Shown piece by piece: positions 19,073 through 27,973 of a stretch of 64,000 nt of DNA. Each line of letters starts with the position of its first letter. Within the stretch, counting starts at the first letter, position 1. The notes below the pieces were generated by a model. The model was not told the DNA's origin. It did no database searches and worked only from the letters and a program-made list of their open reading frames with translations. The position numbers and the translations under genes were made by a program. This stretch comes from an uncultured Victivallaceae bacterium (GTDB lineage Bacteria; Verrucomicrobiota; Lentisphaeria; Victivallales; Victivallaceae), in the NCBI GenBank assembly GCA_944392655.1, contig CALXXL010000001.1:1-64000 (forward strand), written 5' to 3'.

Positions 19073-20128
19073 ATGACCAAAAAAGCATTGATTACCGGCA
19101 TTACCGGACAGGATGGTTCCTATTTGGCTGAACTCCTGTTGGACAAAGGGTATGAAGTTCACGGGATTATCCGCCGTGCCAGTTCTTTCAACACCAAAAG
19201 AATAGACCATATTTACCAGGATCCGCACAATAAAGATGTGCGGTGTTTTCTTCATTACGGAGATTTGACCGACTCTAGCAATTTGAATCGCTTGATAGAA
19301 AAAATTGTCCCGGATGAGATTTATAATCTTGGCGCGCAGTCCCATGTACAGGTCTCATTTGAAGTGCCAGAGTATACCGCCGAGACCGATGCGCTGGCGG
19401 TTTTGCGTTTACTGGATGCAATTAAAGATACCGGTGTTCCCGCGAGATTTTATCAGGCTTCGACCTCGGAATTGTTCGGTCAGGTAGTAGAGGTTCCGCA
19501 GAAAGAGACAACGCCATTTTATCCCCGCAGCCCCTACGCTGTTGCGAAGCTCTATGGATATTGGATTACCAAAAACTACCGCGAAGCCTATAATATCCAC
19601 GCCTCTAACGGCATTCTGTTCAATCACGAGTCCCCCCGCCGCGGCGAAACGTTTGTGACCCGGAAAATCACCATGGCAGTGGCGAGGATTCATCGCGGGT
19701 TGCAGGATTGCTTCTATATGGGCAATATTGACGCCCGGCGCGACTGGGGATATGCTCCAGATTATGTGCGGATGATGTGGATGATGCTTCAGCAGGACAA
19801 ACCGGACGATTACGTTGTGGCTACTGGTGAAATGCATACCGTGCGTGAATTTATCGAGAAATCTTTTGAGTGCGTTGGGCGCAAAATCGAGTGGCAGGGG
19901 AAGGGCGTGGATGAGGTCGGCATAGATTCAACCACCGGCAAGGTGGTAATGCGTATAGACAAGCGTTATTTCCGTCCCACCGAAGTGGAACAATTGCTTG
20001 GAGACCCGAGTAAGGCCAAGCGCCAATTGGGTTGGGAGCCGCAAGTGAAATTTGAAGAGCTGGTAAAGATTATGACAGAAGCAGATCTGATCTTGCTTGA
20101 TAATCCCGGTTATAAAAAAGGATTTTAA
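19073..20128 (+). CDS. gmd: GDP-mannose 4,6-dehydratase
   Basis: A 351-aa SDR enzyme converting GDP-mannose to GDP-4-keto-6-deoxymannose. It shows [39 protein letters not shown] (Thr-Ser-Glu triad), [12 protein letters not shown] (Tyr-x3-Lys) and [24 protein letters not shown] precedes the ATG and it starts 15 nt after manC. The base composition of this gene and fcl is clearly more GC-rich than the block from 22.6 kb onward. Confidence 0.97.
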   Translation: MTKKALITGITGQDGSYLAELLLDKGYEVHGIIRRASSFNTKRIDHIYQDPHNKDVRCFLHYGDLTDSSNLNRLIEKIVPDEIYNLGAQSHVQVSFEVPEYTAETDALAVLRLLDAIKDTGVPARFYQASTSELFGQVVEVPQKETTPFYPRSPYAVAKLYGYWITKNYREAYNIHASNGILFNHESPRRGETFVTRKITMAVARIHRGLQDCFYMGNIDARRDWGYAPDYVRMMWMMLQQDKPDDYVVATGEMHTVREFIEKSFECVGRKIEWQGKGVDEVGIDSTTGKVVMRIDKRYFRPTEVEQLLGDPSKAKRQLGWEPQVKFEELVKIMTEADLILLDNPGYKKGF

Positions 20129-20131
20129 GCG

Positions 20132-21058
20132 ATGATGGATAAAAATGCAAAAATCTTTATCTGCGGACACCGCGGTATGGTCGGCAGCGCATGTTTGCGC
20201 AAGTTTCAGAAAGAAGGCTATACCAATATCGTTACCCGGACTCATGCGGAGCTTGATTTGCGCAATCAGGCTGCGGTTAAAGAGTTCTTTGAATGCGAAA
20301 AGCCGGAATATGTTATTTTGGCCGGCGCAAAAGTTGGCGGCATTATGGCAAACAAGACTCATCCGGCAGAGTTCTTGCTGGAGAACCTGGAAATACAGAA
20401 TAACGTCATAAACCAGAGTTTCCTCAATAAAGTAAAAAAATTCTGCTTTCTTGGGTCTAGTTGTATATATCCATGCAAAGCGCAGCAGCCGATAAAAGAG
20501 GATTATCTGCTTACGGGCCCGTTGGAACCGACTAATGAAGGATACGCTCTGGCAAAGATCGCCGGCTATAAACTTTGTTATTATCTGGCCAAGCAATACG
20601 GTTTTAATGCAGTAAGTTTGATGCCGTGCAACCTTTACGGAACCAACGATAATTATGATCCGGAGAACAGCCATGTTTTTCCGGCGTTTATCCGTCGATT
20701 TGTCGAAGCGGCGGCCAATAATACTCCGGAAATTACACTTTGGGGAACCGGGGCGCCGTTACGGGAGTTTCTGCATGTAGATGATGTTGCCAACGCGGTT
20801 TACTTTTTTATGCAGAACCATAATGATCCGGAAGTGGTTAATATTGGCTACGGTTCAGATATAACGATAAAAGAATTGGCCGAAATGATCGCATCTGCCG
20901 CCGGATATAAGGGAAAAATTTTGTGGGATGCTTCCCGTCCGGATGGGATGTACCGTAAACTTATGGATTCAAGCCGGGCGCATGAACTTGGTTGGCAGCC
21001 ACAGATCACGCTTGAAGAGGGTATTCGCCGTACTATAATGGAATATAAAGCCAGATAA
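20132..21058 (+). CDS. fcl: GDP-L-fucose synthase
   Basis: A 308-aa bifunctional 3,5-epimerase/4-reductase making GDP-L-fucose. It carries ICGHRGMVGSACLR, AKVGGIMANKTHPAEF, FLGSSCIYP, the catalytic YALAKIAGYKLC and MPCNLYGTNDNYDPENSHV. It starts 3 nt after gmd; tandem ATG codons leave one residue of doubt. It ends the nucleotide-sugar half of the locus and is convergent with the next gene, without an obvious terminator in the 16-nt gap. Confidence 0.96.
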   Translation: MMDKNAKIFICGHRGMVGSACLRKFQKEGYTNIVTRTHAELDLRNQAAVKEFFECEKPEYVILAGAKVGGIMANKTHPAEFLLENLEIQNNVINQSFLNKVKKFCFLGSSCIYPCKAQQPIKEDYLLTGPLEPTNEGYALAKIAGYKLCYYLAKQYGFNAVSLMPCNLYGTNDNYDPENSHVFPAFIRRFVEAAANNTPEITLWGTGAPLREFLHVDDVANAVYFFMQNHNDPEVVNIGYGSDITIKELAEMIASAAGYKGKILWDASRPDGMYRKLMDSSRAHELGWQPQITLEEGIRRTIMEYKAR

Positions 21059-21074
21059 AATATAGATTAACAGA

Positions 21075-22235
21075 CTAATTCTGCCGATCTATATAATCCT
21101 GTATCTTTACCACAGTTTTACTGCCTTGAGTGTTTTCCTGAGGCAGTTCTTTTTTTAGATAACTTCTTATCTTAAAAAACTTCTTGACTCTGATAAAAAA
21201 TGTTTTTATAAAGAAATAGGGATAAAAGCAAATTGTCTTTCGTTTAGATATTTTAAATCTAAGAGATAGGCGAAAAGGAGTAAATGGTTTTAAAATATCA
21301 CAAGTTGTCTTTATAAAATATTTCCAATTGCGCCTAAAGAAAACTGAAACATAAAATGGATTGTTAATCGAGCGTATTTTACTAAAAGATATTCTTTTAA
21401 ACGCATCCTTTATTTCCTGTGGGGTGTCTGGTTCATAAATTAAACCACACGGAGCAAAAAATTCAGGGTATGAATTTAAAAATAACTTCAACAAACCTCT
21501 GCATTTAAAAGATTTTTCTAAATATTTAAAATAATCCCAATCAATGTTTTTCTGTTTTAAAATAAAACCAACATCAATAATCGCAGTTTCAATATTTAAA
21601 AAATCATGATGCCGGGTCGCATGATTTAAGACATGAAGTAAAATCAATTCTAAGTTGACATCTTTGCGATCAAATTCCTTCCATAGAAAATCATTTTCAT
21701 GTTTTATGGTGCCCAATAAAGAGGTGTGAATTTCCAGCGCTACCTGTTTTTTAGTCTGTTGCGGCAGGTGATGTTCTGTCTGATCATGAAAATCCCGTGT
21801 AGAAAGCCACCCATGTGCGGTCGTTATATCAAAAGCACGCCTCGAGTCAGAATTTCTTATCAGTAGATCAATGTCGCAACTATATCGCAGAGCCGGATGC
21901 GGATAGATGCCGGAGGCCAGAAAAGCCCCCTTTACAAGCCTGAAGTCAATTTTATTATCATTAAAAATATGTTGCAGATCAGCAATCGCTTTTTCTCTTT
22001 GCATTGATTTTGCTGCAAATGTGACAAAATCGATTTTGCTTGGGCGAATAATTTCTTTAGGAAAAAGTTCTTTCAAATAATAATATAAAAGTCGTCTAAG
22101 ATTAAAGTTATCTGCTTCGGCAATAAGCTCAATCTGTTGCTTATGAGATAATATCTGCCACCCTGTTTCTGGATGTTTGTCAAAAATACAATCCGAAAGA
22201 GTTTTTAAGAGTATTTTTGTTATTTTATTTTGCAT
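21075..22235 (-). CDS. Uncharacterised nucleotidyltransferase (NTP_transf_5-like)
   Basis: A 386-aa protein whose motif KGAFLASGIYPHPALRYSCDIDLLI fits the nucleotidyltransferase pattern of the PF14907 family (Asp-x-Asp after a Ser/Tyr-rich loop); an earlier segment FNLRRLLYYYLKE and a later HxLPQQ/EIHTSLL stretch also suit it. Such proteins recur in polysaccharide loci but their substrate is unknown. It is the only minus-strand gene inside the locus and separates the sugar-nucleotide genes from the assembly genes. AT-rich, unlike gmd and fcl next to it. Confidence 0.65.
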   Translation of the reverse strand: MQNKITKILLKTLSDCIFDKHPETGWQILSHKQQIELIAEADNFNLRRLLYYYLKELFPKEIIRPSKIDFVTFAAKSMQREKAIADLQHIFNDNKIDFRLVKGAFLASGIYPHPALRYSCDIDLLIRNSDSRRAFDITTAHGWLSTRDFHDQTEHHLPQQTKKQVALEIHTSLLGTIKHENDFLWKEFDRKDVNLELILLHVLNHATRHHDFLNIETAIIDVGFILKQKNIDWDYFKYLEKSFKCRGLLKLFLNSYPEFFAPCGLIYEPDTPQEIKDAFKRISFSKIRSINNPFYVSVFFRRNWKYFIKTTCDILKPFTPFRLSLRFKISKRKTICFYPYFFIKTFFIRVKKFFKIRSYLKKELPQENTQGSKTVVKIQDYIDRQN

Positions 22236-22629
22236 ATCGAAAGACCTATTAATTTTACCCCAATAATATACTGTATGTTTTTTTCTCTAAGAGGCAATAG
22301 AAAAGTTAAAGAAAAAACCAATAAAAATAAAGAATAAACACAAAAATCTGCCTCGTATGTAAAACCAGAATAAAAATAACATTTCATGGCAAACCATATT
22401 GTTAAATGTGTTCAAGCAAAATAGATTATAAAAAAATGTTCATATTTGAAAAAAATGGATTTGCATCTATATTAATTAAGGAATAGACAAACGGACAGCT
22501 CTCTTGAAAAATCAATCAAAAAATCGTTTATAATATTGCAGTTGACTCGTAAAAAGTTATAAAGCAAATTAATGTTTCTAAAAAAGTAAGTAGATTATCA
22601 GTTAAATTAAAGAATTGGAGAAAAGGGAA
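22236..22629. other. AT-rich divergent intergenic region in the polysaccharide locus
   Basis: About 390 nt without a gene, between the minus-strand nucleotidyltransferase and the plus-strand aminotransferase. It is strongly AT-rich with many short A runs. The one element I can point to is a promoter-like pair (TTGAAA at 22504-22509, TATAAT at 22529-22534, 19-bp spacer) reading to the right. A second promoter could make the assembly block independent of the first part of the locus. Confidence 0.45.
22504..22534 (+). promoter_or_regulatory. Candidate promoter of the assembly block
   Basis: A perfect TATAAT -10 hexamer at 22529-22534 is preceded by TTGAAA with a 19-bp spacer, longer than the usual 17. 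It lies about 95 nt before the aminotransferase start. Visible boxes only; activity is inferred. Confidence 0.4.
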
Positions 22630-23880
22630 ATGGCGTTTCGTTTATCAGAAAAAATAAAGCCATTTGAGAAGAAAATATATTTGTCCTCTCCGACGATGCA
22701 TGGCGAAGAATTACAATATGTATCTGATGCTTATCGAACTAATTGGATGTCAACGGTAGGCGCAAATATAAACGAGATAGAACGCATTGTGGCAGAAAAA
22801 TTGGATTGTGGACATGCGGTTGCCTTAGCTTCTGGGACTGCAGCATTGCATTGTGCAATAAAACTTGCAGGCGTTAAACGCGGCGACAAGGTTTTTTGTA
22901 GCGATATAACATTTAGTGCAACAGTAAATCCAGTAGTTTATGAAGGTGGGGTTCCTGTTTTTATTGATACAGAACAAGACACCTGGAATATGGATCCAAA
23001 AGCGTTAGAAAAAGCTTTTGAAATCTATCCGGATGTTAAAGTTATAGTTGTTGCCAATCTATATGGAGTGCCGGGGAAAATGGCTGAATTGCGTGCCGTG
23101 GCAGATGCTCATAATGCAATTTTGATAGAAGATGCGGCAGAGTCATTAGGTGCAACTTATTGTGGCAGACAGACTGGAACATTTGGCGATGTTGCTGTAA
23201 TAAGTTTTAATGGGAATAAAATTATTACCGGGTCATCTGGCGGAATGTTGTTGACGAATCTTCTGAACCAGGCAGATAAGGTTCGGAAATGGTCTACACA
23301 AAGTCGTGAAAATGCGCCATGGTATCAACATGAGGAAATCGGATACAATTACCGGATGAGTAATGTAATTGCCGGGGTTGTTCGAGGGCAATTGCTCCAC
23401 CTGGAAGAACATATCGCCCAGAAGAAAGCAATATATGAACGATACAAAGAAGGCTTTAAAGCGCTTCCAGTAAAAATGAATCCTTTTGATGCAGAAAGGA
23501 GTGTGCCTAATTATTGGCTTTCATGTATGATTATAGATCCTCAAGCCATGTGTCGTCAGGTTTATGGAGAACGTAACGCGCTGTATATTCCGGAAAACGG
23601 CAAATCATGTCCGATGGAAATTTTGGATGTTCTCGCAAAGCATAATGCGGAAGGACGCCCAATTTGGAAGCCAATGCACATGCAGCCTATTTTTCGAATG
23701 AACGATTTTATTACCAGAAATGGGAGCGGGCGGGCATCAACAAATGCATATATTGCCGGGCAAATTGAAGATATTGGATGGGATATTTTTGAAAGAGGTT
23801 TGTGTCTTCCAAGCGATAATAAGATTACAAAGGAAGAACAGGATAGAATAATTGAAATAATTAAAGCCTGTTTTGAATAA
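22630..23880 (+). CDS. DegT/DnrJ/EryC1-family sugar aminotransferase
   Basis: A 416-aa PLP-dependent aminotransferase that would add an amino group to a keto sugar nucleotide. The start region YLSSPTMHGEELQYVSDAY, then SGTAALHCAIKLAGV, EDAAESLGATY and ISFNGNKIITGSSGGM are family signatures; Lys197 of NGNK should bind PLP. The sequence resembles PglE/PglC-cluster aminotransferases that act on UDP-4-keto-6-deoxy-GlcNAc. With the PglC-like gene next door and the PglF/CapD-like dehydratase at 41.5 kb, a UDP-4-amino-4,6-dideoxy-GlcNAc product is likely. Start: ATG 22630 with GGAG upstream; an in-frame TTG at 22615 is less likely. Confidence 0.88.
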   Translation: MAFRLSEKIKPFEKKIYLSSPTMHGEELQYVSDAYRTNWMSTVGANINEIERIVAEKLDCGHAVALASGTAALHCAIKLAGVKRGDKVFCSDITFSATVNPVVYEGGVPVFIDTEQDTWNMDPKALEKAFEIYPDVKVIVVANLYGVPGKMAELRAVADAHNAILIEDAAESLGATYCGRQTGTFGDVAVISFNGNKIITGSSGGMLLTNLLNQADKVRKWSTQSRENAPWYQHEEIGYNYRMSNVIAGVVRGQLLHLEEHIAQKKAIYERYKEGFKALPVKMNPFDAERSVPNYWLSCMIIDPQAMCRQVYGERNALYIPENGKSCPMEILDVLAKHNAEGRPIWKPMHMQPIFRMNDFITRNGSGRASTNAYIAGQIEDIGWDIFERGLCLPSDNKITKEEQDRIIEIIKACFE

Positions 23881-23883
23881 AAA

Positions 23884-24579
23884 ATGTTGTATCTTGGTTT
23901 TTTCAAGCGTTTCTTTGATTTTTTTTGTGCATTATTTGCGATTATTGGTTTGTCGCCTGTATTTTTGGTGCTTTCTCTGTTGGGGGCAATTAAGATGAAA
24001 GGGAATCCGTTTTTTACGCAGCTTCGTCCAGGCAAGAATGAAAAAGTTTTTAGACTTATCAAGTTTCGAACTATGACAAATGAAACAGATTCGCAAGGAA
24101 CGTTGTTGCCAGATGAAAAACGTTTAACAAAATACGGTATATTTTTACGCTCTACCAGCTTGGATGAGCTCCCGGAGTTATTTAACATTCTTATCGGGAA
24201 AATGTCTATTGTTGGGCCGCGGCCTCAACTAATACGCGATATGGTTTTTATGAATCAGCAGCAGCGACAGCGCCATAGGGTTCTTCCTGGATTAACCGGT
24301 TTAGCTCAAGTGTGTGGCAGAAATAATATTACATGGGAACAGAAATTTGAGTTTGATTTAGAATATATTCAAAAAGTAACTTTATTTTATGATATAAAAA
24401 TTATTTTTAGAACAATTGGAAAGGTGTTGGCTCGTCGTGATATTGTTCGTGAGGGCACTGCCTCAGATATGGATTTGGGGGATTGGCTGCTGCAATGCGA
24501 GCAGATTTCAGAAGAAGAATATAGAGCAAAATTGCTGGAGGCTAGGGATATTTTGAATGTCGTGGAGGGGACGCATTGA
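23884..24579 (+). CDS. Initiating phosphoglycosyltransferase (PglC/WcaJ-type bacterial sugar transferase)
   Basis: A 231-aa monotopic membrane enzyme that transfers a sugar phosphate from UDP-sugar to undecaprenyl phosphate, the first step of repeat-unit assembly. It has an N-terminal hydrophobic re-entrant helix (FFDFFCALFAIIGLSPVFL), FKLIKFRTM-type LIKFRTM, the catalytic Asp-Glu in LRSTSLDELPELFNIL, GKMSIVGPRPQL and PGLTGLAQV. It is of the short PglC size without the long N-terminal domain of WcaJ. It starts 3 nt after the aminotransferase; the next gene's TTG start overlaps its stop. Confidence 0.92.
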   Translation: MLYLGFFKRFFDFFCALFAIIGLSPVFLVLSLLGAIKMKGNPFFTQLRPGKNEKVFRLIKFRTMTNETDSQGTLLPDEKRLTKYGIFLRSTSLDELPELFNILIGKMSIVGPRPQLIRDMVFMNQQQRQRHRVLPGLTGLAQVCGRNNITWEQKFEFDLEYIQKVTLFYDIKIIFRTIGKVLARRDIVREGTASDMDLGDWLLQCEQISEEEYRAKLLEARDILNVVEGTH

Positions 24580-25727
24580 AAAAGGTTCTTGTCGTTGCCA
24601 GTGTGATATCGTTCATAGAATGGTTTAACAAAGAAAATATTGATTTTTTACAGGAAAAATTATCCTGTGAAGTTCATATTGCCTGTAATTTTGATTATGT
24701 TGCAGACACGGATGAATTGCGCACAAAAGAATATATTGAAAAGATTAGGGCACAAGGAGTTGTGTTACACAATATTGCTTTTGCCCGTAACCCTTTGAGC
24801 AGAGCAAATATTAAAGCATATAAAGAATTAAGAAAAATAATTAACGCAGAATCATTTGATCTGATACATTGCCATACGCCTGCGGTGGCCATGTTGACGC
24901 GGATTGCAGCCCGGACTGCTCGCCGTAGTGGAAGCGTAGTGATGTACACTTGTCATGGATTTCATTTTCATAGAGCCTCAGCTATTAAAAATTGGTTGAT
25001 ATATTATCCCGTTGAATATTTTTTGTCAAGATATTGCGATTATATATTAACCATCAATAAAGAAGATTTTTGTCGCGCCAAGACTTTTCATTGTAGAAAT
25101 GTGCGTTATATTCCTGGGGTTGGTGTGGATATCAGACGAATCCAGCAACTAGCAGTAGATAAAGCAACCAAAAAATCTTCTATTGGAATCCCGCCGGACA
25201 AACTCATGATACTTTCTGTCGGGGAGTTAATTCCCCGAAAAAATCATGAAGTGATCATTCGGGCATTGGCTAAAATTAAAAATCAGGAGATATATTATGC
25301 CATCGCAGGAAAAGGGCCTTTGCGAGAATATTTGAGCGATTTAGCTTCTAAACTTGGTGTTATAGACCGCGTGCTTTTTTTGGGGTTTAGAACAGATATA
25401 TTTGAGCTTTATCATGCGGCTGACATAAGTGCGTTTCCTTCAAAAATAGAGGGACTTGGATTAGCAGGAATAGAGGCAATGGCGGCAGGAGTTCCTTTGG
25501 TGTCTTCTAATGTTCATGGTATATTGGATTATGTGATAGATGGAGAGACGGGTTATGCTGTTGCTCCAAATAATGTGATTGGGTTTGCTTGTGCGATAGA
25601 ACAATTGGCTGAAGATGAATCTTTGCGTAATAAAATGAGTCAAAACTGCTTAAAGGCTGTTGAGCAATTTGAAATTACCAATGCATTATCTGCAATGTGG
25701 AATATATATCAAGAAATATTAGTATAA
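24576..25727 (+). CDS. Glycosyltransferase family 4
   Basis: A 383-aa GT-B glycosyltransferase, resembling the PglA/EpsD-type enzymes that add the second sugar. The C-terminal half has LSVGELIPRKNHEVIIRALA, IAGKGPLREYL, LGFRTDIFELYHAADI and PSKIEGLGLAGIEAMAAGVPLV, the E-x7-E donor motif. N-terminal HCHTPAVAMLTRIAAR and YTCHGFHFHRA are acceptor-domain motifs. Translation starts at TTG overlapping the previous stop (ATTGA), with GGAGGGG a few bases upstream. Sugar specificity cannot be read. Confidence 0.9.
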   Translation: MKKVLVVASVISFIEWFNKENIDFLQEKLSCEVHIACNFDYVADTDELRTKEYIEKIRAQGVVLHNIAFARNPLSRANIKAYKELRKIINAESFDLIHCHTPAVAMLTRIAARTARRSGSVVMYTCHGFHFHRASAIKNWLIYYPVEYFLSRYCDYILTINKEDFCRAKTFHCRNVRYIPGVGVDIRRIQQLAVDKATKKSSIGIPPDKLMILSVGELIPRKNHEVIIRALAKIKNQEIYYAIAGKGPLREYLSDLASKLGVIDRVLFLGFRTDIFELYHAADISAFPSKIEGLGLAGIEAMAAGVPLVSSNVHGILDYVIDGETGYAVAPNNVIGFACAIEQLAEDESLRNKMSQNCLKAVEQFEITNALSAMWNIYQEILV

Positions 25728-25742
25728 GGGTTTTTGTAAATA

Positions 25743-26537
25743 ATGGCACGATACACATATCATGAAATCACGGCATCATTGACGAAGAAGAAAAATAGCA
25801 GAAGCTCATTTTGGGTACGTCTCTGGGTGCGCAAAGCATCTTTTCCGGTAACGTATTTGTTCATCAATGCTGGCTGGAGTGCCAATATGGTTTCAGTTCT
25901 ATCTTGGATTTTGATTTTTGTAGCAGCGGTTTTGCTTAGCATCAATAATTTCAGTAGCATGTTGTGTGGGGTGATTTTAACGAACTTTTGGTTGGTGTTG
26001 GATTGTGTAGACGGCAACATTGCAAGAGTAAAAAAAATCAAGACTTTTATGGGTGATTTTTATGATGCTATAGCAGGGTATGGGCCATTTTCGTTTACGA
26101 CAATTGCTTTGGGAATGGCTGCATATCACACATCTTTGATTGTGCCAACGGAATATAAATATTGTCTTATTTTGATAGGAGGAGCAGGCGCTGTTGCCAA
26201 TATTTATATGAGATTGATTCATCAAAAATATCTTAATTGTTTTTTTGCAGGAAAAAAAATAATAGGTGAACTTGATGATATAACCCTGCAAGATACAGAG
26301 GACAAGAAAAGTTTTGCATATATAAGAGAACAAATTGATAAAAATTTTGGGGTATCCGGTTTATTCATGCCATGGCTTTTCATTGCATTGTTTACAAAAA
26401 CATTTGACATTATGCTTATGTGCTATAGCCTTTATTATGTTTTGTCATTTTTAGCAATTTGTGTTATATATTGTTTGCGTGCAAGTTCTTTTGAAAAAGA
26501 GGCTCAAGGGAAAATACTTTTAAACACAAGGAAGTGA
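25743..26537 (+). CDS. CDP-alcohol phosphatidyltransferase-like membrane enzyme, fourth motif Asp replaced
   Basis: A 264-aa integral membrane protein with the CDP-alcohol transferase motif starting at Asp87: D-C-V-D-G-N-I-A-R, then eight residues, Gly104, three residues, Asp108, three residues, and Gly112. In the canonical motif the last position is Asp, thought to act as base; here it is Gly. The rest (hydrophobic helices, LVLDCVDGNIAR) fits PF01066. It is followed after 4 nt by a TagD-like cytidylyltransferase, so the pair probably makes and uses a CDP-activated alcohol for a phosphodiester decoration of the glycan or a lipid. The missing Asp makes the reaction uncertain. Confidence 0.8.
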   Translation: MARYTYHEITASLTKKKNSRSSFWVRLWVRKASFPVTYLFINAGWSANMVSVLSWILIFVAAVLLSINNFSSMLCGVILTNFWLVLDCVDGNIARVKKIKTFMGDFYDAIAGYGPFSFTTIALGMAAYHTSLIVPTEYKYCLILIGGAGAVANIYMRLIHQKYLNCFFAGKKIIGELDDITLQDTEDKKSFAYIREQIDKNFGVSGLFMPWLFIALFTKTFDIMLMCYSLYYVLSFLAICVIYCLRASSFEKEAQGKILLNTRK

Positions 26538-26541
26538 TAAT

Positions 26542-26955
26542 ATGATAATAGGATATACCACTGGTGTGTATGATATGTTTCACATAGGGCATCTCAATAT
26601 ATTAAAACGTGCAAAAGAACAGTGTGATTACTTAATTGTTGGTGTTAGCACAGATGAACTGGTGCAGCATGATAAGCACAAAACACCGATAATTCCTTTT
26701 ATAGAAAGATGTGCAATTGTTCAGGCAATAAGATATGTTGATAAAGTTGTTCCGCAACTTGATAAAAACAAGTTAGCGGCATGGGAAAAATATAAATTTA
26801 AAAAGATGTTCGTTGGCTCTGATTGGCAGGGAACACCGCAGTGGAAAGAGTTTGAAAGACAATTTACTCCTCTAGGCGTTGAGATAGTCTACTTAAAACA
26901 TACAGATGGAATTTCTTCTACAGCACTCAGAGCAAAAATTTTGAAAGAATATTAA
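26542..26955 (+). CDS. Glycerol-3-phosphate cytidylyltransferase-like protein (TagD-like)
   Basis: A 137-aa cytidylyltransferase of the size of TagD. It has GVYDMFHIGHLNILKRAKE with the HxGH nucleotide-binding motif, VGVSTDELV, the WXG-type GSDWQGTPQWKEFE and the terminal GISSTALRAKIL (the RTxGISTT-like site). TagD makes CDP-glycerol; other members of this group use different alcohol phosphates, so CDP-glycerol is the best guess, not proven. AAGGAAG precedes the start. It forms a pair with the CDP-alcohol transferase before it. Confidence 0.87.
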   Translation: MIIGYTTGVYDMFHIGHLNILKRAKEQCDYLIVGVSTDELVQHDKHKTPIIPFIERCAIVQAIRYVDKVVPQLDKNKLAAWEKYKFKKMFVGSDWQGTPQWKEFERQFTPLGVEIVYLKHTDGISSTALRAKILKEY

Positions 26956-26956
26956 A

Positions 26957-27931
26957 ATGAATTATCATCCTAAGGTTTCTATTATCATTCCAGTTTATAA
27001 CGGCAGCAATTTTTTATCTGAAGCAATTGATGCTGCTATCGCGCAGACATATGATAATTGTGAGATTCTAGTTATAAACGATGGTTCCAAAGATGATGGT
27101 GCAAGTGAAAAAATAGCGTTATCTTATGGAGACAGGATAAGATATTATTGCAAAAAAAATGGTGGTGTATCGTCTGCTCTTAATTTTGCATTTGGAAAAA
27201 TGACAGGAGAATGGTTTTCATGGCTTTCTCATGATGATCTGTATTATCCAGAAAAAATAGAAAAACAAATAAAATTTATAAATGATTTGTTATTAAAATC
27301 TCCAAAGATCAATTTAAGAAGAATTACTGTCAGGACAGCAACAGAGTCTATAGATAAACATGGCAAAGTAATAAAGACGCCGTCTTATCGCGATGTGCCA
27401 GAACATGAAAAAACAATAGATACTATTTTAAACAATATTTTAAACTATCGCTTATCAGGTTGTTCTTTTTTATTACCAACGTCCTGCTTGTCTGATGTCG
27501 GCAAATTCAATGAAAGCATTCGTACAGTATCTGATGTTGAATATTGGTATCGTTTGTTATTTGCAGGTTATGAATTTTATTGTTTAAAAAATGACATTTT
27601 AGTGCAGAATCGTTCACATGGTAAACAGGTTGGAAAAAATAAAGTACAGCTGTTTAATCAAGAAATGAATGATTTATTTATTTGGATTGCCGACCAGATG
27701 AATAGCAACGCAGAATACAATACGATTTCTAATAATGAAAAAATGTATTATTATTTAATCAGAAGAAGATGTTGTTATGCGGCTCAATATGTGAAGGAAA
27801 ATTACTTAAAAAACAAATCAGCCAGCATAAAATATTATTTAAAATATCCTTTTATCGCCCAATATCATGCATTGCTTGGGGAAATGAGAAATCTTGCAAG
27901 GCGTGTTTATAGGAAAATATATGTGAAATAA
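26957..27931 (+). CDS. Glycosyltransferase family 2
   Basis: A 324-aa GT-A enzyme. The N-terminus VSIIIPVYNGSNFLSEAIDA, ILVINDGSKDDG and the metal-binding WLSHDDLYYPEKIEKQI (Asp-Asp) are family signatures; SDVEYWYRLLFAGYEFY is the second conserved region. It would transfer one sugar at the cytoplasmic face during repeat-unit assembly. It starts 1 nt after the cytidylyltransferase stop. Confidence 0.9.
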   Translation: MNYHPKVSIIIPVYNGSNFLSEAIDAAIAQTYDNCEILVINDGSKDDGASEKIALSYGDRIRYYCKKNGGVSSALNFAFGKMTGEWFSWLSHDDLYYPEKIEKQIKFINDLLLKSPKINLRRITVRTATESIDKHGKVIKTPSYRDVPEHEKTIDTILNNILNYRLSGCSFLLPTSCLSDVGKFNESIRTVSDVEYWYRLLFAGYEFYCLKNDILVQNRSHGKQVGKNKVQLFNQEMNDLFIWIADQMNSNAEYNTISNNEKMYYYLIRRRCCYAAQYVKENYLKNKSASIKYYLKYPFIAQYHALLGEMRNLARRVYRKIYVK

Positions 27932-27973
27932 GCATTTTCTGCACACATGATAAAGTGGGAATCTTGCAAGAGC

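Noticed and set aside
19928-20674. 248-codon minus-strand ORF across the gmd-fcl junction
   Set aside because: It is a shadow frame of two well-supported genes, and its translation has no recognisable motif.
13379-24578. Sequencing errors as a cause of the GTG and TTG starts of rfbB, wecB and the GT4 gene
   Set aside because: Each alternative start fits the homologous N-terminus; rfbB and the GT4 gene in addition show a ribosome site and a 4-nt overlap typical of coupled genes.
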